Of a stretch of DNA of 64,000 nucleotides, positions 41,001 through 48,983 are shown piece by piece. The stretch lies in assembly GCF_024809975.1 (NCBI RefSeq), contig NZ_JANUDY010000013.1:1-64000 (forward strand), given 5' to 3'. Under the pieces are notes generated by a model that was not told the DNA's origin, searched no databases, and saw only the letters and a list, made by a program, of their open reading frames with translations. Position numbers and translations under genes: made by a program. The stretch's first letter is position 1, and every line of letters starts with the position of its first letter. The stretch comes from Comamonas sp. BIGb0152 (GTDB lineage: Bacteria; Pseudomonadota; Gammaproteobacteria; Burkholderiales; Burkholderiaceae_C).

Positions 41001-41020
41001 GTAACAATATAAAGAATTCC
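41001..41020 (+). promoter_or_regulatory. AT-rich promoter-like element before the 64-residue gene
   Basis: GTAACAATATAAAGAATTCC contains TATAAA (41,008-41,013), a reasonable -10 box, but no good -35. The stretch AACAATATAAA-GAATTC matches the right arm and flank of the MarR-type operator at 47,817 with only one base of difference in length, so the same regulator might bind here. Confidence 0.4.
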
Positions 41021-41105
41021 ATTTAAACTCTGGAACAGAATTTGCTTTCGTACTAAGCTGGTCGGGTTGGAGCCCGTACATGCGGCTTCGACAGGAAGGT
41101 ACGCC

Positions 41106-41300
41106 GTGTCGCAACGTAAGCAAGAGGACCCTGCCAAAGACGATTACCTCGATCTGCTCAAGGAAGAAGGTGCGAGTCTCCTCATGCAAAACCCGCAGGA
41201 AGGCACACTGGAGCACGCCAAGATGATGCTCATCGATGCCAAGATTGACCAACTCACCAGCCCCATCACCGTCCCTCACTGGAGAGACACCGGCTTGTGA
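41106..41300 (+). CDS. Small protein of unknown function (64 residues)
   Basis: Starts at GTG 41106 with AGGAAGG six bases upstream; an in-frame TTG at 41,067 is less likely. The product is acidic and helical (DDYLDLLKEEGASLLMQNPQ, then EHAKMMLIDAKIDQL) without membrane segments. It is followed after 6 nt by a classic terminator and preceded by a promoter-like element, so it looks like a self-contained transcription unit. No family is recognised. Confidence 0.6.
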   Translation: MSQRKQEDPAKDDYLDLLKEEGASLLMQNPQEGTLEHAKMMLIDAKIDQLTSPITVPHWRDTGL

Positions 41301-41306
41301 AACACC

Positions 41307-41328
41307 GCCCGCTGCCAGCGGGCTTTTT
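41307..41328 (+). terminator. Rho-independent terminator after the 64-residue gene
   Basis: GCCCGCT and AGCGGGC form a 7-bp stem around a GCC loop, followed by TTTTT. It ends the short plus-strand unit before the convergent RND pump gene. Confidence 0.9.
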
Positions 41329-41389
41329 CTTGCCTGGGCGAGAGGGAGCAGAGGCAGACACCCAGCCCCTGCCCCACGCCTGCACCCTC

Positions 41390-44300
41390 TCAGTGGCTGG
41401 GCCCGGGTGGCTGGGCTTGCAATGTCTCCCGCTGCTCCTGGTCGCTGGGCAAGGTCACCCAGCGGGCCAGCTTGGGCCGCAGCCAACGCTCAAAATCATC
41501 CATCACGGCATAAACCACCGGCACCAGCACCAGCGACAGCGCGGTGGACGAGACCAGGCCGCCAATCACCGCCACCGCCAGCGGCTGGCGAAACTCCGAG
41601 CCACTGCTCACGCCCAGCGCGGTAGGCAGCATGCCCATGGCCATCGCAATGGTGGTCATGATGATCGGCCGGGTGCGCTCATGGGCGGCCTCCAGCAGGG
41701 CCTCCGTCTGGCTCTTGCCCATGCGCTCGGCCTCCACCGCATGCTCGACCAGCAAGATGGAGTTTTTGGCCGCCAGGCCCATCAGCATCAGCAAGCCGAT
41801 GAGTACCGGCAGGTTCAGCTCCCCGCCCGTCGCCAGCAAGGCCAGAAAGGCACCCGCCAGCGACAAAGGCAGCGCTGCCAGAATCACCACCGGTTTGACA
41901 AAGCTGCGGAACAGCAGAATCAGCACGCCAAAGATCAAGCCCACCCCGGCCATGATGGCCAGGCCAAAGCTGGCAAACAGCTCCTGCATGCCTTCGGCAT
42001 CGCCATACAGGGGGCGTGACACCCCTTCGGGCAGATTCTTCAGAAAAGGCAGGGCGTCCACCGCCGCATTGGCCTGGCCCAGCGACACGCCATTGACCTC
42101 CGCCTCCAAGGTGATGCGGCGCTCGCGGTCAAAGCGGTCGATGTGCGACTCGCCCACCTGGAACTGCATGTCCGCCACCGCCGACAACGGCACCGTACCG
42201 CCCTGGCCCGTGGGCACACGCAGCGCGCCAATGCCCTCCAGATCCTGCAGCGCATCCTGCGGCAAGCGCACGCGCACGGCCAGGCGCTGGCGCCCGGTGT
42301 TGAACTTGGAGGCCGTCGCATCCAGGTCGCCCAGGCTGGCCATGCGCGCCACCTCGGCCACCACATCAGGGGTCACCCCCAGGCGCGCTGCCGCATCGGG
42401 CTTGAGCCGTATCACCAGCTCGGGGCCCGGGTTGGGCGCCACCTGGTGCACATTGGCCAGCATCGGCAGGCCGCGCAGCTCGCGCTCGGCGTCAGCGGCC
42501 GTGCGGCGCAGCAAGTCGCCATCATGGCCACCCAAAATCACCTGCAGGTTTTGCGTGCCGCCCCCTTCGCTTTCGCTATAGCTCAGCCGCACATCGGGCA
42601 CCTGCAGCAGCAAGGGGCGCATATGGTCCTGGAAGGCCTTGGTCGTCATCGTGCGCGCTGACTTGAGCTGCACAATCACCGAGCCCTTGCGCGGATCGCC
42701 ATCGCGCTGGCTGCTGCCCACGCTGACAAACACATCCTGCACATCACTTTGCTGGCGCAGCAGCCGGGACAGGCTGGCAGCTGATGCCCGCATGTCTTCG
42801 GTGGTGGCCCCTGGCGCGCCTTGCAGGCTGATCTGCACCGTGCCGCCATCGCCCTTGGGGGCAAAGCCCGTGGGCAGCAGCGAGGCCAGCATCAGCGAGC
42901 CCACAAAAATCAGCACCCCCGCGCCCAGCGACAGCCAGCGGTGCGCCAAGGTCCATTCCAGCAGGCGCCGGTACCGGCCAACAAAAGCTTGGGGGGGATG
43001 GGGCTGGGCCGACGGCTTGAGCAAATAGGCACACATCAACGGCGACAGCAGACGCGCCACCAGCAGCGAGAACATCACCGACACAGCCACCGTCACCCCG
43101 AACTCGCGGAAGTACGGCCCGGCATAGCCGCCCATAAAGGCCACCGGCAAAAACACCACGGCAATGGCCAAGGTGGTGGCCACCACCGCCAGGCCAATCG
43201 CATCGGCCCCCTCCATCGATGCGCGCCAGGGCGAAGCTCCGGCCTGCACCCGCTTTTGGATGTTCTCCACCTCCACGATGGCGTCATCCACCAGCACGCC
43301 AATCACCAAGGTCAGCGCCAGCAGCGACAGCATATTGAGCGAATAGCCCAGCCAATGGATGACCGCAAACGTAGGGATCAGCGAGATCGGCATGGCCACC
43401 GCAGCAATCACCGTCGCGCGCCAATCGCGCAGAAAGAGAAACACCACGACTGCCGCCAGCAGCATGCCTTCAAGCAAGGTCGCCACTGTGGCATCAAAGC
43501 TCTCGCGGGTGTTCTTGGCGCCCGACGACACCAGCTGGTAGGACACCCCCGGCTGCTCCTTGGCCAGCGCGGCAACCGCCTTGGCGACGGCTTTCTCCAC
43601 ATCCACATCCGAGGCAGCCTTGGTCTTCATCACCTGAAAACCCACCACCGCCTCGCCATTGAGCACGGCAAAACCCCGCCGGTCACTGGCCCCGCTGGCC
43701 ACGGTGGCCACATCGCCCAGGCGCAGATGGCGACCGTCGCGCGTGGCAATCACCAGCGCTGCCAGGGATTCCACCGAAGGCGCTGCGGCCAGCACCCGCA
43801 CCTGCTGCTCCTGCGCGCCAATGCGCGTGCGGCCGCCCGAGGCATCCAGGTTATGCGCGCGCAGCGCATCATTGACGGCCACCGCCGTCAGCCCCAGCGC
43901 CTGCAGCTTGGCGGGGTCCAGGGTCACGGTGATATCGCGCGCCACGCCGCCCACCTGCGTGACCTGGCCCACACCCGGCAGCGCCACCAGCTTGCGGGCC
44001 ACCACATCTTCAATAAACCAGTTCAGCGCCACATCGTCCATGCCCGGTGCCGAGACCGCATAGGTCAACAAGGGCATGGCATCAAAATCCAGGCGCTCGA
44101 CAATCGGCGGCTCAATGCTGGCAGGCAAGTTGGCGCGCACCCGGTCAATGGCCGCACGCACTTCATCCACCGCGCGCTGCGGGTCCAGCCCAATCTCGAA
44201 CTCCACCAAGGTCAGGGACATGCCCTGGGTGACCGTCGAGATCACATGCTTGACCCGCGCCACATTGGCCACGCCGTCTTCCACTACGCGGGTGACCTGG

Positions 44301-44488
44301 GTCTCCACCTCGGTAGCTGCCGCGCTGGGCAAGGCCACGGCCACCTGCACGATGGGGAAGGACACATCCGGGTAAAGCTTGATCGGCATGCTCCGGTAGG
44401 CCATCAAACCCGCAACCAGGATGGCGATGAACAGCACCACCACCGGAATCGGGTTCTGGATGGACCAGGCAGAAATACGCAGCTTCAT
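41390..44488 (-). CDS. RND efflux pump, inner-membrane transporter (HAE-1/AcrB type)
   Basis: A 1032-residue proton-driven exporter with the RND layout: helix 1 (VVVLFIAILVAGLMAYRSMP), periplasmic porter domain, helices 2-6 with the proton-relay segment GVLVDDAIVEVENIQKRVQ near residue 395, a second porter domain and helices 8-12. It will take compounds from the periplasm or inner membrane and pass them to the outer-membrane factor. Substrates cannot be predicted. The ATG overlaps the stop of the adaptor gene (ATGA). The protein is closer to the small-molecule group than to heavy-metal CusA by its motif. Confidence 0.95.
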   Translation of the reverse strand: MKLRISAWSIQNPIPVVVLFIAILVAGLMAYRSMPIKLYPDVSFPIVQVAVALPSAAATEVETQVTRVVEDGVANVARVKHVISTVTQGMSLTLVEFEIGLDPQRAVDEVRAAIDRVRANLPASIEPPIVERLDFDAMPLLTYAVSAPGMDDVALNWFIEDVVARKLVALPGVGQVTQVGGVARDITVTLDPAKLQALGLTAVAVNDALRAHNLDASGGRTRIGAQEQQVRVLAAAPSVESLAALVIATRDGRHLRLGDVATVASGASDRRGFAVLNGEAVVGFQVMKTKAASDVDVEKAVAKAVAALAKEQPGVSYQLVSSGAKNTRESFDATVATLLEGMLLAAVVVFLFLRDWRATVIAAVAMPISLIPTFAVIHWLGYSLNMLSLLALTLVIGVLVDDAIVEVENIQKRVQAGASPWRASMEGADAIGLAVVATTLAIAVVFLPVAFMGGYAGPYFREFGVTVAVSVMFSLLVARLLSPLMCAYLLKPSAQPHPPQAFVGRYRRLLEWTLAHRWLSLGAGVLIFVGSLMLASLLPTGFAPKGDGGTVQISLQGAPGATTEDMRASAASLSRLLRQQSDVQDVFVSVGSSQRDGDPRKGSVIVQLKSARTMTTKAFQDHMRPLLLQVPDVRLSYSESEGGGTQNLQVILGGHDGDLLRRTAADAERELRGLPMLANVHQVAPNPGPELVIRLKPDAAARLGVTPDVVAEVARMASLGDLDATASKFNTGRQRLAVRVRLPQDALQDLEGIGALRVPTGQGGTVPLSAVADMQFQVGESHIDRFDRERRITLEAEVNGVSLGQANAAVDALPFLKNLPEGVSRPLYGDAEGMQELFASFGLAIMAGVGLIFGVLILLFRSFVKPVVILAALPLSLAGAFLALLATGGELNLPVLIGLLMLMGLAAKNSILLVEHAVEAERMGKSQTEALLEAAHERTRPIIMTTIAMAMGMLPTALGVSSGSEFRQPLAVAVIGGLVSSTALSLVLVPVVYAVMDDFERWLRPKLARWVTLPSDQEQRETLQAQPPGPSH

Positions 44489-45636
44489 GGCTGGCCTCCG
44501 GCGGCGGCTGGCGCCTGCGCCGCAGGGGCTTCTGCCGCCTTGGCTGCAGGACTCACCTGCACCCGGTCGCCATCCAGCACAAAGGCGCCTCCGCCCAGGG
44601 CCAGGCGCGTGCCTACCGGCGGGCCATCGCGCAAGGCCACCCAGCCCTGGGCACGTGCGCCCAGGCTCACCGGCAGCTTGCGAATGCGGCTGTCCGCATC
44701 GATGGTCGCCAACTGCGGGCCACCGGCTTCGAAGTGGATGGCTTTCTCGGGCACGGCCGCCACTGGCGCCGAGGCCTGCGCAAACCGTGCCTGCGCAAAA
44801 CCGCCTGGGCGCAGATCAGCGCGCACCGGCAGCACCACCCGCACCTGGGCCAACTTGGTCTTGTCATCCACCCGGCGCGACAGCAGCCGCACCTGGCCAT
44901 CGAGCACCACGCCCGATGCCAGGGTCACCTCCACCCGGTGGCCCGGCTGGATTCGGTCGACCTGGTCCTCGGGCACCTCGGCCGCCAGCTCCACCATGCC
45001 ATCCCGCGCCAGGCGGAACATGGCCTCCCCCCCGGCGCTGGCCACATCGCCCCGGCGCACATTGCGCTGAAGCACCACGCCAGCCACCGGCGCGCGCAGC
45101 ACCATGCGCTCGGCCTCCACGCGCAGGCCCGCCAAGGTGGCAGCCGCCACATCGGCATTGGCATTGGCGCTGGCTGCTGCCGTACGGCGCTGCTGGATCT
45201 GCTCGTCCGACAACACGCCCTGGCCGTCCAGCCCGTCGACCCGCGCCGATTCGGCCTGGGCCTGCTTGGCCTGGGCCCTGGCCTGCACCAGGCTGGCCTG
45301 TGCCTGGGCGATCTTGGCTTGCAACAAGCCATCGTCCAAGCGCGCCAGCGGCTGGCCGGCGCGCACACTGTCGCCCTCATCGGCCAACAGCGCTGCCACC
45401 CGGTAACCCCCCAACTCCGAGCCAATCGCAATTTCCTCACGCGCCACCAGCAGGCCCGATGCCTGTTGCACGCCGCCCATGGGCCGCAGCTCCACCTCAG
45501 CCACGCTCACCGTCCGCACCACCTCGGTCACCGGCTTGGGGGCCTTGTCCGCACTGCCTTCCGAGCAGGCCACCAGCCCCAGCAAGGCCGCAGCCCCGAA
45601 TCCCAAGCGCCATCCACTTGCCATGTATCTCAGCAT
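44485..45636 (-). CDS. RND efflux periplasmic adaptor lipoprotein
   Basis: Membrane fusion protein, 383 residues, bridging the pump and the outer-membrane channel. A lipobox (AALLGLVACSEGS, cysteine near residue 24) anchors it. The lipoyl halves are EEIAIGSELGGYRV and MVLRAPVAGVVLQRNVRRGD, separated by a coiled-coil hairpin (AQASLVQARAQAKQAQAES). The barrel and membrane-proximal domains follow. Alanine/proline-rich C-terminus. Lies 10 nt from the outer-membrane gene and overlaps the pump gene by 4 nt. Confidence 0.94.
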   Translation of the reverse strand: MLRYMASGWRLGFGAAALLGLVACSEGSADKAPKPVTEVVRTVSVAEVELRPMGGVQQASGLLVAREEIAIGSELGGYRVAALLADEGDSVRAGQPLARLDDGLLQAKIAQAQASLVQARAQAKQAQAESARVDGLDGQGVLSDEQIQQRRTAAASANANADVAAATLAGLRVEAERMVLRAPVAGVVLQRNVRRGDVASAGGEAMFRLARDGMVELAAEVPEDQVDRIQPGHRVEVTLASGVVLDGQVRLLSRRVDDKTKLAQVRVVLPVRADLRPGGFAQARFAQASAPVAAVPEKAIHFEAGGPQLATIDADSRIRKLPVSLGARAQGWVALRDGPPVGTRLALGGGAFVLDGDRVQVSPAAKAAEAPAAQAPAAAGGQP

Positions 45637-45646
45637 CGCATCCCTC

Positions 45647-47095
45647 TCAATTCGTCTTTTGTGTTTCGGCGCCCAGCGCCAGCGCGTCGCGCGGCCAACC
45701 GCCGCCTAGCGCCTGGAACACCTGCACTGCATGCGCCAAGGCCTCGGCGCGCGCCTGGGTCAGGCCGCCGCGCGAGTCGCGGTATACCTGCTCGGCATCG
45801 AGCACCACCACCAGGTCAAAAAAGCCCGCCTCATAGCCCTTGCGCGCCGCCTCATAGGCCGTCTGCGCGCGCGCCTGGGCTTGTTCCAGCACCTGCAGCC
45901 GCTGCGCGTCCGGGGCCATGCGCAGCAGCGCCTGGTCCGTCTCGGAAAAGGCGCGCTGCACCACCTGCTCATAGGCAATCACCGCCTGCTCGGCGCGGGC
46001 GCCCTGGGCGCGGGCATTGGCCAGCAGGCGTGGGCGGTCCAGCACCGGCATCGCCACATTGCCCGCCAGCGACCAAAGGCTGGTACTGAGCGCCGCACCC
46101 TGGTTTTGCCAGTTCAGCCCCAGGCTGGGGGTCAAGGTGATGCTGGGCAGCAGCGCCAAGCGCGACACATCCAGCCCGCCAGCGGCCGCATCCATCTGTG
46201 CCTGGGCCTGCAATACATCGGGGCGCCGCGCCAGCAAATCTGCCGGCAGCGCACGCGGCAGCGCTGGCGCCTGGGTCTGGCTGTCATCCAGCACCAGGGC
46301 AGACAGGGGTTGGTCCCCCCGGCCCACCAGCACCAGCAAGGCGCGGCGCGCGGCATCCAGCTGCGACTGCAGCACCAGCGCATTGGCCTGGGCCGCCAGC
46401 AGGCTGGCATCGACCCGCGCCACATCGGCCAGTGCCACCAGGCCACGCTCCAGCTTGCGCGCCAGCACCTGCTGCAGGCGGGTCTGGATGGTGATCGTCG
46501 CCTGCGCATCGGCCAGTGCAGCGGTCAGGCGCTGGGCCTCAAACAGGCTGCGCGCTACTTCGGCCACCAGGCTGGCCCGCTCGGCATAGGCGCCATACAG
46601 CGCCGCGCCATAGTTGCCGTCGGACTGGCGGGCCAGTGCATCGCCCCGGCCCAGCACATCCAGCTCCCAGGAGACCTGCAGGTCCAGCCCGGCACTGCTT
46701 TGCCGGCCCAAGCCGACCCCGCCAGCGCCCAGCTGGGCACCGCTTAGCTGGTTTACGCCTCGGCGATCCCCACTGGCGCGCAGCCCGCCCTGGGGCTGGT
46801 ACTGGGTGAGCGCGGCCTCGCGCACGGCACGGGCCTCGCGTATCCGTGCCAGTGCCATACGCGCTTCAGTGCTGCTTGCCAGCGCCTGGTCCACCAGGCT
46901 GTTAAGCAGGGGTTGCTCGAACAAGGTCCACCAGGTATCGAGGGCGGGCACGGCCGCATCTTTTGCTGCGCTGGAACCTGGCACCGAGAACTGCGACGCC
47001 ACCACCGGCGCCGGCACGGGTGCATCGGGCACCGACGAGCAGCCCGACAGGGCTGCAAAACACAGGGGCGCTGCCGCCCAATAAATCTGCTTCAT
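45647..47095 (-). CDS. RND efflux outer-membrane lipoprotein (NodT/OprM family)
   Basis: Outer-membrane channel, 482 residues. The signal peptide ends in a lipobox (CFAALSGCSSVP, cysteine near residue 19), followed by two OEP repeats, for example WWTLFEQPLLNSLVDQAL, RRPDVLQAQAQMDAAAGGLD and ERGLVALADVARVDASLLAAQ. It completes the tripartite pump. It is the first structural gene in the operon, 12 nt downstream of the MarR-type regulator, so all four genes are probably one transcript. Confidence 0.93.
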   Translation of the reverse strand: MKQIYWAAAPLCFAALSGCSSVPDAPVPAPVVASQFSVPGSSAAKDAAVPALDTWWTLFEQPLLNSLVDQALASSTEARMALARIREARAVREAALTQYQPQGGLRASGDRRGVNQLSGAQLGAGGVGLGRQSSAGLDLQVSWELDVLGRGDALARQSDGNYGAALYGAYAERASLVAEVARSLFEAQRLTAALADAQATITIQTRLQQVLARKLERGLVALADVARVDASLLAAQANALVLQSQLDAARRALLVLVGRGDQPLSALVLDDSQTQAPALPRALPADLLARRPDVLQAQAQMDAAAGGLDVSRLALLPSITLTPSLGLNWQNQGAALSTSLWSLAGNVAMPVLDRPRLLANARAQGARAEQAVIAYEQVVQRAFSETDQALLRMAPDAQRLQVLEQAQARAQTAYEAARKGYEAGFFDLVVVLDAEQVYRDSRGGLTQARAEALAHAVQVFQALGGGWPRDALALGAETQKTN

Positions 47096-47107
47096 AGCGG
47101 GGCGGGC

Positions 47108-47791
47108 TCAGGGTTGTGCCTTGCGACCAGTCACAGCGCGGGGCTTGCTGGCTTGGGGTTTGGTAGCTTGGGGTTTGGTAGCTGGGGGTTTGGTAGCTGG
47201 GGGTTTGGCGGCTGGGGGTTTGGCGGCTTGGGAACGCGTGGTGGCCGCAGCGGCGGATGGCAGCGCCTGCGCCGCCTGCTTGGGGCGCTCGGCCAGCTTG
47301 GCGACCAGCTCCTGTAAGGTCTGCGCCGTCACCTGGTGAAAATCCTGGGCCTGCAGCAGCCGCGCTGTGGCATCGGCCGGCAGCGGGCTGGCGGCCAGCA
47401 GCTCGTCCACATAGGTGCTAAAGCGCTGGCAGTCTGCAATGCTCTGCTCCAGCACAATCAAAAACGGGTTGGCCCGCAGGCTGAAAAAATCTTGCCGCTC
47501 GCCGCGCATCGCCACCCGCTCGATGATGCCCAGGCGCTCCAGCAAACGCGTATTGGTGCTGACGCTGGCCCGGCTGGCCTGCATGCGCTCGGCCAGCTGC
47601 GCAAAGCTGATGGGCCCGCCATCGAGCAAAAAAATGCCGATCAGGCGGCCGGCGATGCGCGGCAGGCCGCTGGTCTCCGCCTGGATCGCATTGCGCTCGA
47701 TAAACAGCTCGCGCGCCTCCAGTGCTTCATGCGCCTTTTTGGCCGCCATTGCGGCTTTCACCGGGTCTTGCTGGGTCACATTCACCGCCAT
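47108..47791 (-). CDS. GbsR/MarR-type transcriptional regulator of the efflux operon
   Basis: A 227-residue regulator. A winged-helix domain (about residues 35-105, GRLIGIFLLDGGPISFAQLA, QASRASVSTNTRLLERLGI) follows a short N-terminal helix; the region EQSIADCQRFSTYVDELL is the dimer part. Its last 55 residues are a lysine/proline/alanine tail built from repeats (KPPAT-type), coded by 15-bp tandem repeats, and resemble DNA-binding H1-like tails. It directly precedes the pump genes and has a palindrome just before its start, so autoregulation and repression of the pump are likely. Confidence 0.9.
   Translation of the reverse strand: MAVNVTQQDPVKAAMAAKKAHEALEARELFIERNAIQAETSGLPRIAGRLIGIFLLDGGPISFAQLAERMQASRASVSTNTRLLERLGIIERVAMRGERQDFFSLRANPFLIVLEQSIADCQRFSTYVDELLAASPLPADATARLLQAQDFHQVTAQTLQELVAKLAERPKQAAQALPSAAAATTRSQAAKPPAAKPPATKPPATKPQATKPQASKPRAVTGRKAQP
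47152..47226. repeat. Five 15-bp tandem repeats inside the MarR-type gene
   Basis: Units CTTGGGGTTTGGTAG, CTTGGGGTTTGGTAG, CTGGGGGTTTGGTAG, CTGGGGGTTTGGCGG and CTGGGGGTTTGGCGG follow one another with no gap. On the coding strand each unit encodes a five-residue K-P-x-x-x step of the basic tail. Unit length is a multiple of three, so changes in copy number keep the frame. Confidence 0.9.
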
Positions 47792-47797
47792 TCATTC

Positions 47798-47825
47798 ATA
47801 TTGTTCGGTCACGGCTGAACAATAT
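47798..47825. promoter_or_regulatory. Palindromic operator upstream of the MarR-type regulator
   Basis: ATATTGTTC (47,798-47,806) and GAACAATAT (47,817-47,825) are perfect 9-bp inverted arms around a 10-nt centre, beginning 7 nt upstream of the regulator start codon. The size and place suit a MarR/GbsR dimer site covering the promoter. Confidence 0.8.
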
Positions 47826-47868
47826 AAACGAATTCGGGTTGACCCTAGTTTTCAGAAGTAACGCGCTT

Positions 47869-47900
47869 AAAAAGAAAAAAGGGCCGTCGTGTACGGCCCT
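47869..47900 (-). terminator. Rho-independent terminator after the sensor kinase gene
   Basis: On the minus strand AGGGCCGT pairs with ACGGCCCT (loop ACAC-G), followed by TTTTTTCTTTTT. It lies 14 nt past the histidine kinase stop codon and isolates it from the divergent-facing MarR promoter region. Confidence 0.88.
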
Positions 47901-47913
47901 TCCGTTCTGGTGC

Positions 47914-48975
47914 TTAGGACTGCCGCAAGGCCAGCCGCGCCGTCAGCAAGGTGCGGCCCGGCTCGGAATCAATGCCGAGCACGCCACCCACCCGGGCGAT
48001 ACGCACGGCCATGGAGCGCATGCCAATGCCCAGGCCCGAGGCGTCGACAGCGGCCACATCAAAGCCCACGCCATCGTCCTCAATCTCCAGCACCAGGTCA
48101 TCGGCCTCGGGCTGCAAAAAGGACAGGCGCACATGGCGCGCCTGGCTGTGCTTGATGACATTGGTGAGGGCTTCTTCGACCAGGCGCGTCATCGCCAGGT
48201 ACTGCAGCGCATCAGGCGGTGTGCGCCAGGTGGGCGCAAACTGCCAGTCGCAGCGGATGTCAAGGGCATCGAACAGGTTGGTAAAGCGGTGGCGCAAGGG
48301 GGCCAGCCACTCCTGCGGAGACGCGGGCACCCGCACCTGCGCGGAGGAATTGCTGTCAATCGTCTGGCGCAGGTCATCCCGAATGAGCTTGAGCATGGAC
48401 AGCACCTGGGGCCGGGCCAGGCCGCCATCGCCCTGCTCTACGGCGGCAATCATGTGCACCAGGGAGCCGCCCAGCCCATCGTGCAAATCGTGGGTCAGGG
48501 CCAGGCGCTCCTGCAGGCGCGCATTCGAGAGCTTTTGTGCATCGAGCTCGGCCTTGAGTTGCTCGGCCTTCTTCTGCTCGGTGATGTCAAAGGTAAAGCC
48601 GATCAGCCCCGTGGTCTCACCCTGGGCATCGCAGAGCACATGCACCACCTCGCGCACCCAGACAAAGCTGCCATCGCTGGTCAGCGCACGGTATTCGGCT
48701 TCGTGGTCCACACCGGCCAGGCACAGGCCCACACAGCGGTTGACCGTGGTGTCGCGCTCGTCGGGGTGGATGCGCTCGGCCCAGTCGTTCACCGTCTGCC
48801 AGCTGTCCTGGCTCCAGCCCAGCAGCGCCTCGATCTGCGGGCCCACATAGGTGTATTTCTTGCTCGCCCAATCGATGCGGAACGGAATCGCCAAGGTGGA
48901 TTCCAGCAAGGTTTGGTAGAGACCGTTGTCGGTGTCTGGCTCCAGGGTGCGCAGTCGGGGCTGGGTATCGAGCAT
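47914..48975 (-). CDS. Cytoplasmic PAS sensor histidine kinase (NarX/HisKA_3 group)
   Basis: About 353 residues from ATG 48975. No membrane helix is seen, so it is a soluble sensor. A PAS/PAC domain (about residues 15-140, ALLGWSQDSWQTVNDWAERI to GLIGFTFDITEQKKAE) is followed by the HisKA_3 helix with the phospho-acceptor in THDLHDGLGGSLVHM near residue 170 and an ATPase end (TNVIKHSQA, EIEDDGVGFD, GLGIGMRSM). No ribosome site is visible; the bases before the ATG (CACCTCCT) look like the opposite of one. It is 8 nt from the preceding gene and is followed by a terminator. Confidence 0.9.
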   Translation of the reverse strand: MLDTQPRLRTLEPDTDNGLYQTLLESTLAIPFRIDWASKKYTYVGPQIEALLGWSQDSWQTVNDWAERIHPDERDTTVNRCVGLCLAGVDHEAEYRALTSDGSFVWVREVVHVLCDAQGETTGLIGFTFDITEQKKAEQLKAELDAQKLSNARLQERLALTHDLHDGLGGSLVHMIAAVEQGDGGLARPQVLSMLKLIRDDLRQTIDSNSSAQVRVPASPQEWLAPLRHRFTNLFDALDIRCDWQFAPTWRTPPDALQYLAMTRLVEEALTNVIKHSQARHVRLSFLQPEADDLVLEIEDDGVGFDVAAVDASGLGIGMRSMAVRIARVGGVLGIDSEPGRTLLTARLALRQS

Positions 48976-48983
48976 AGGAGGTG

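Noticed and set aside
42821-45070. Plus-strand open frame of 749 codons over the RND pump and adaptor genes
   Set aside because: Antisense to two well-supported genes; translation is rich in H, Q, R and A with no domain.
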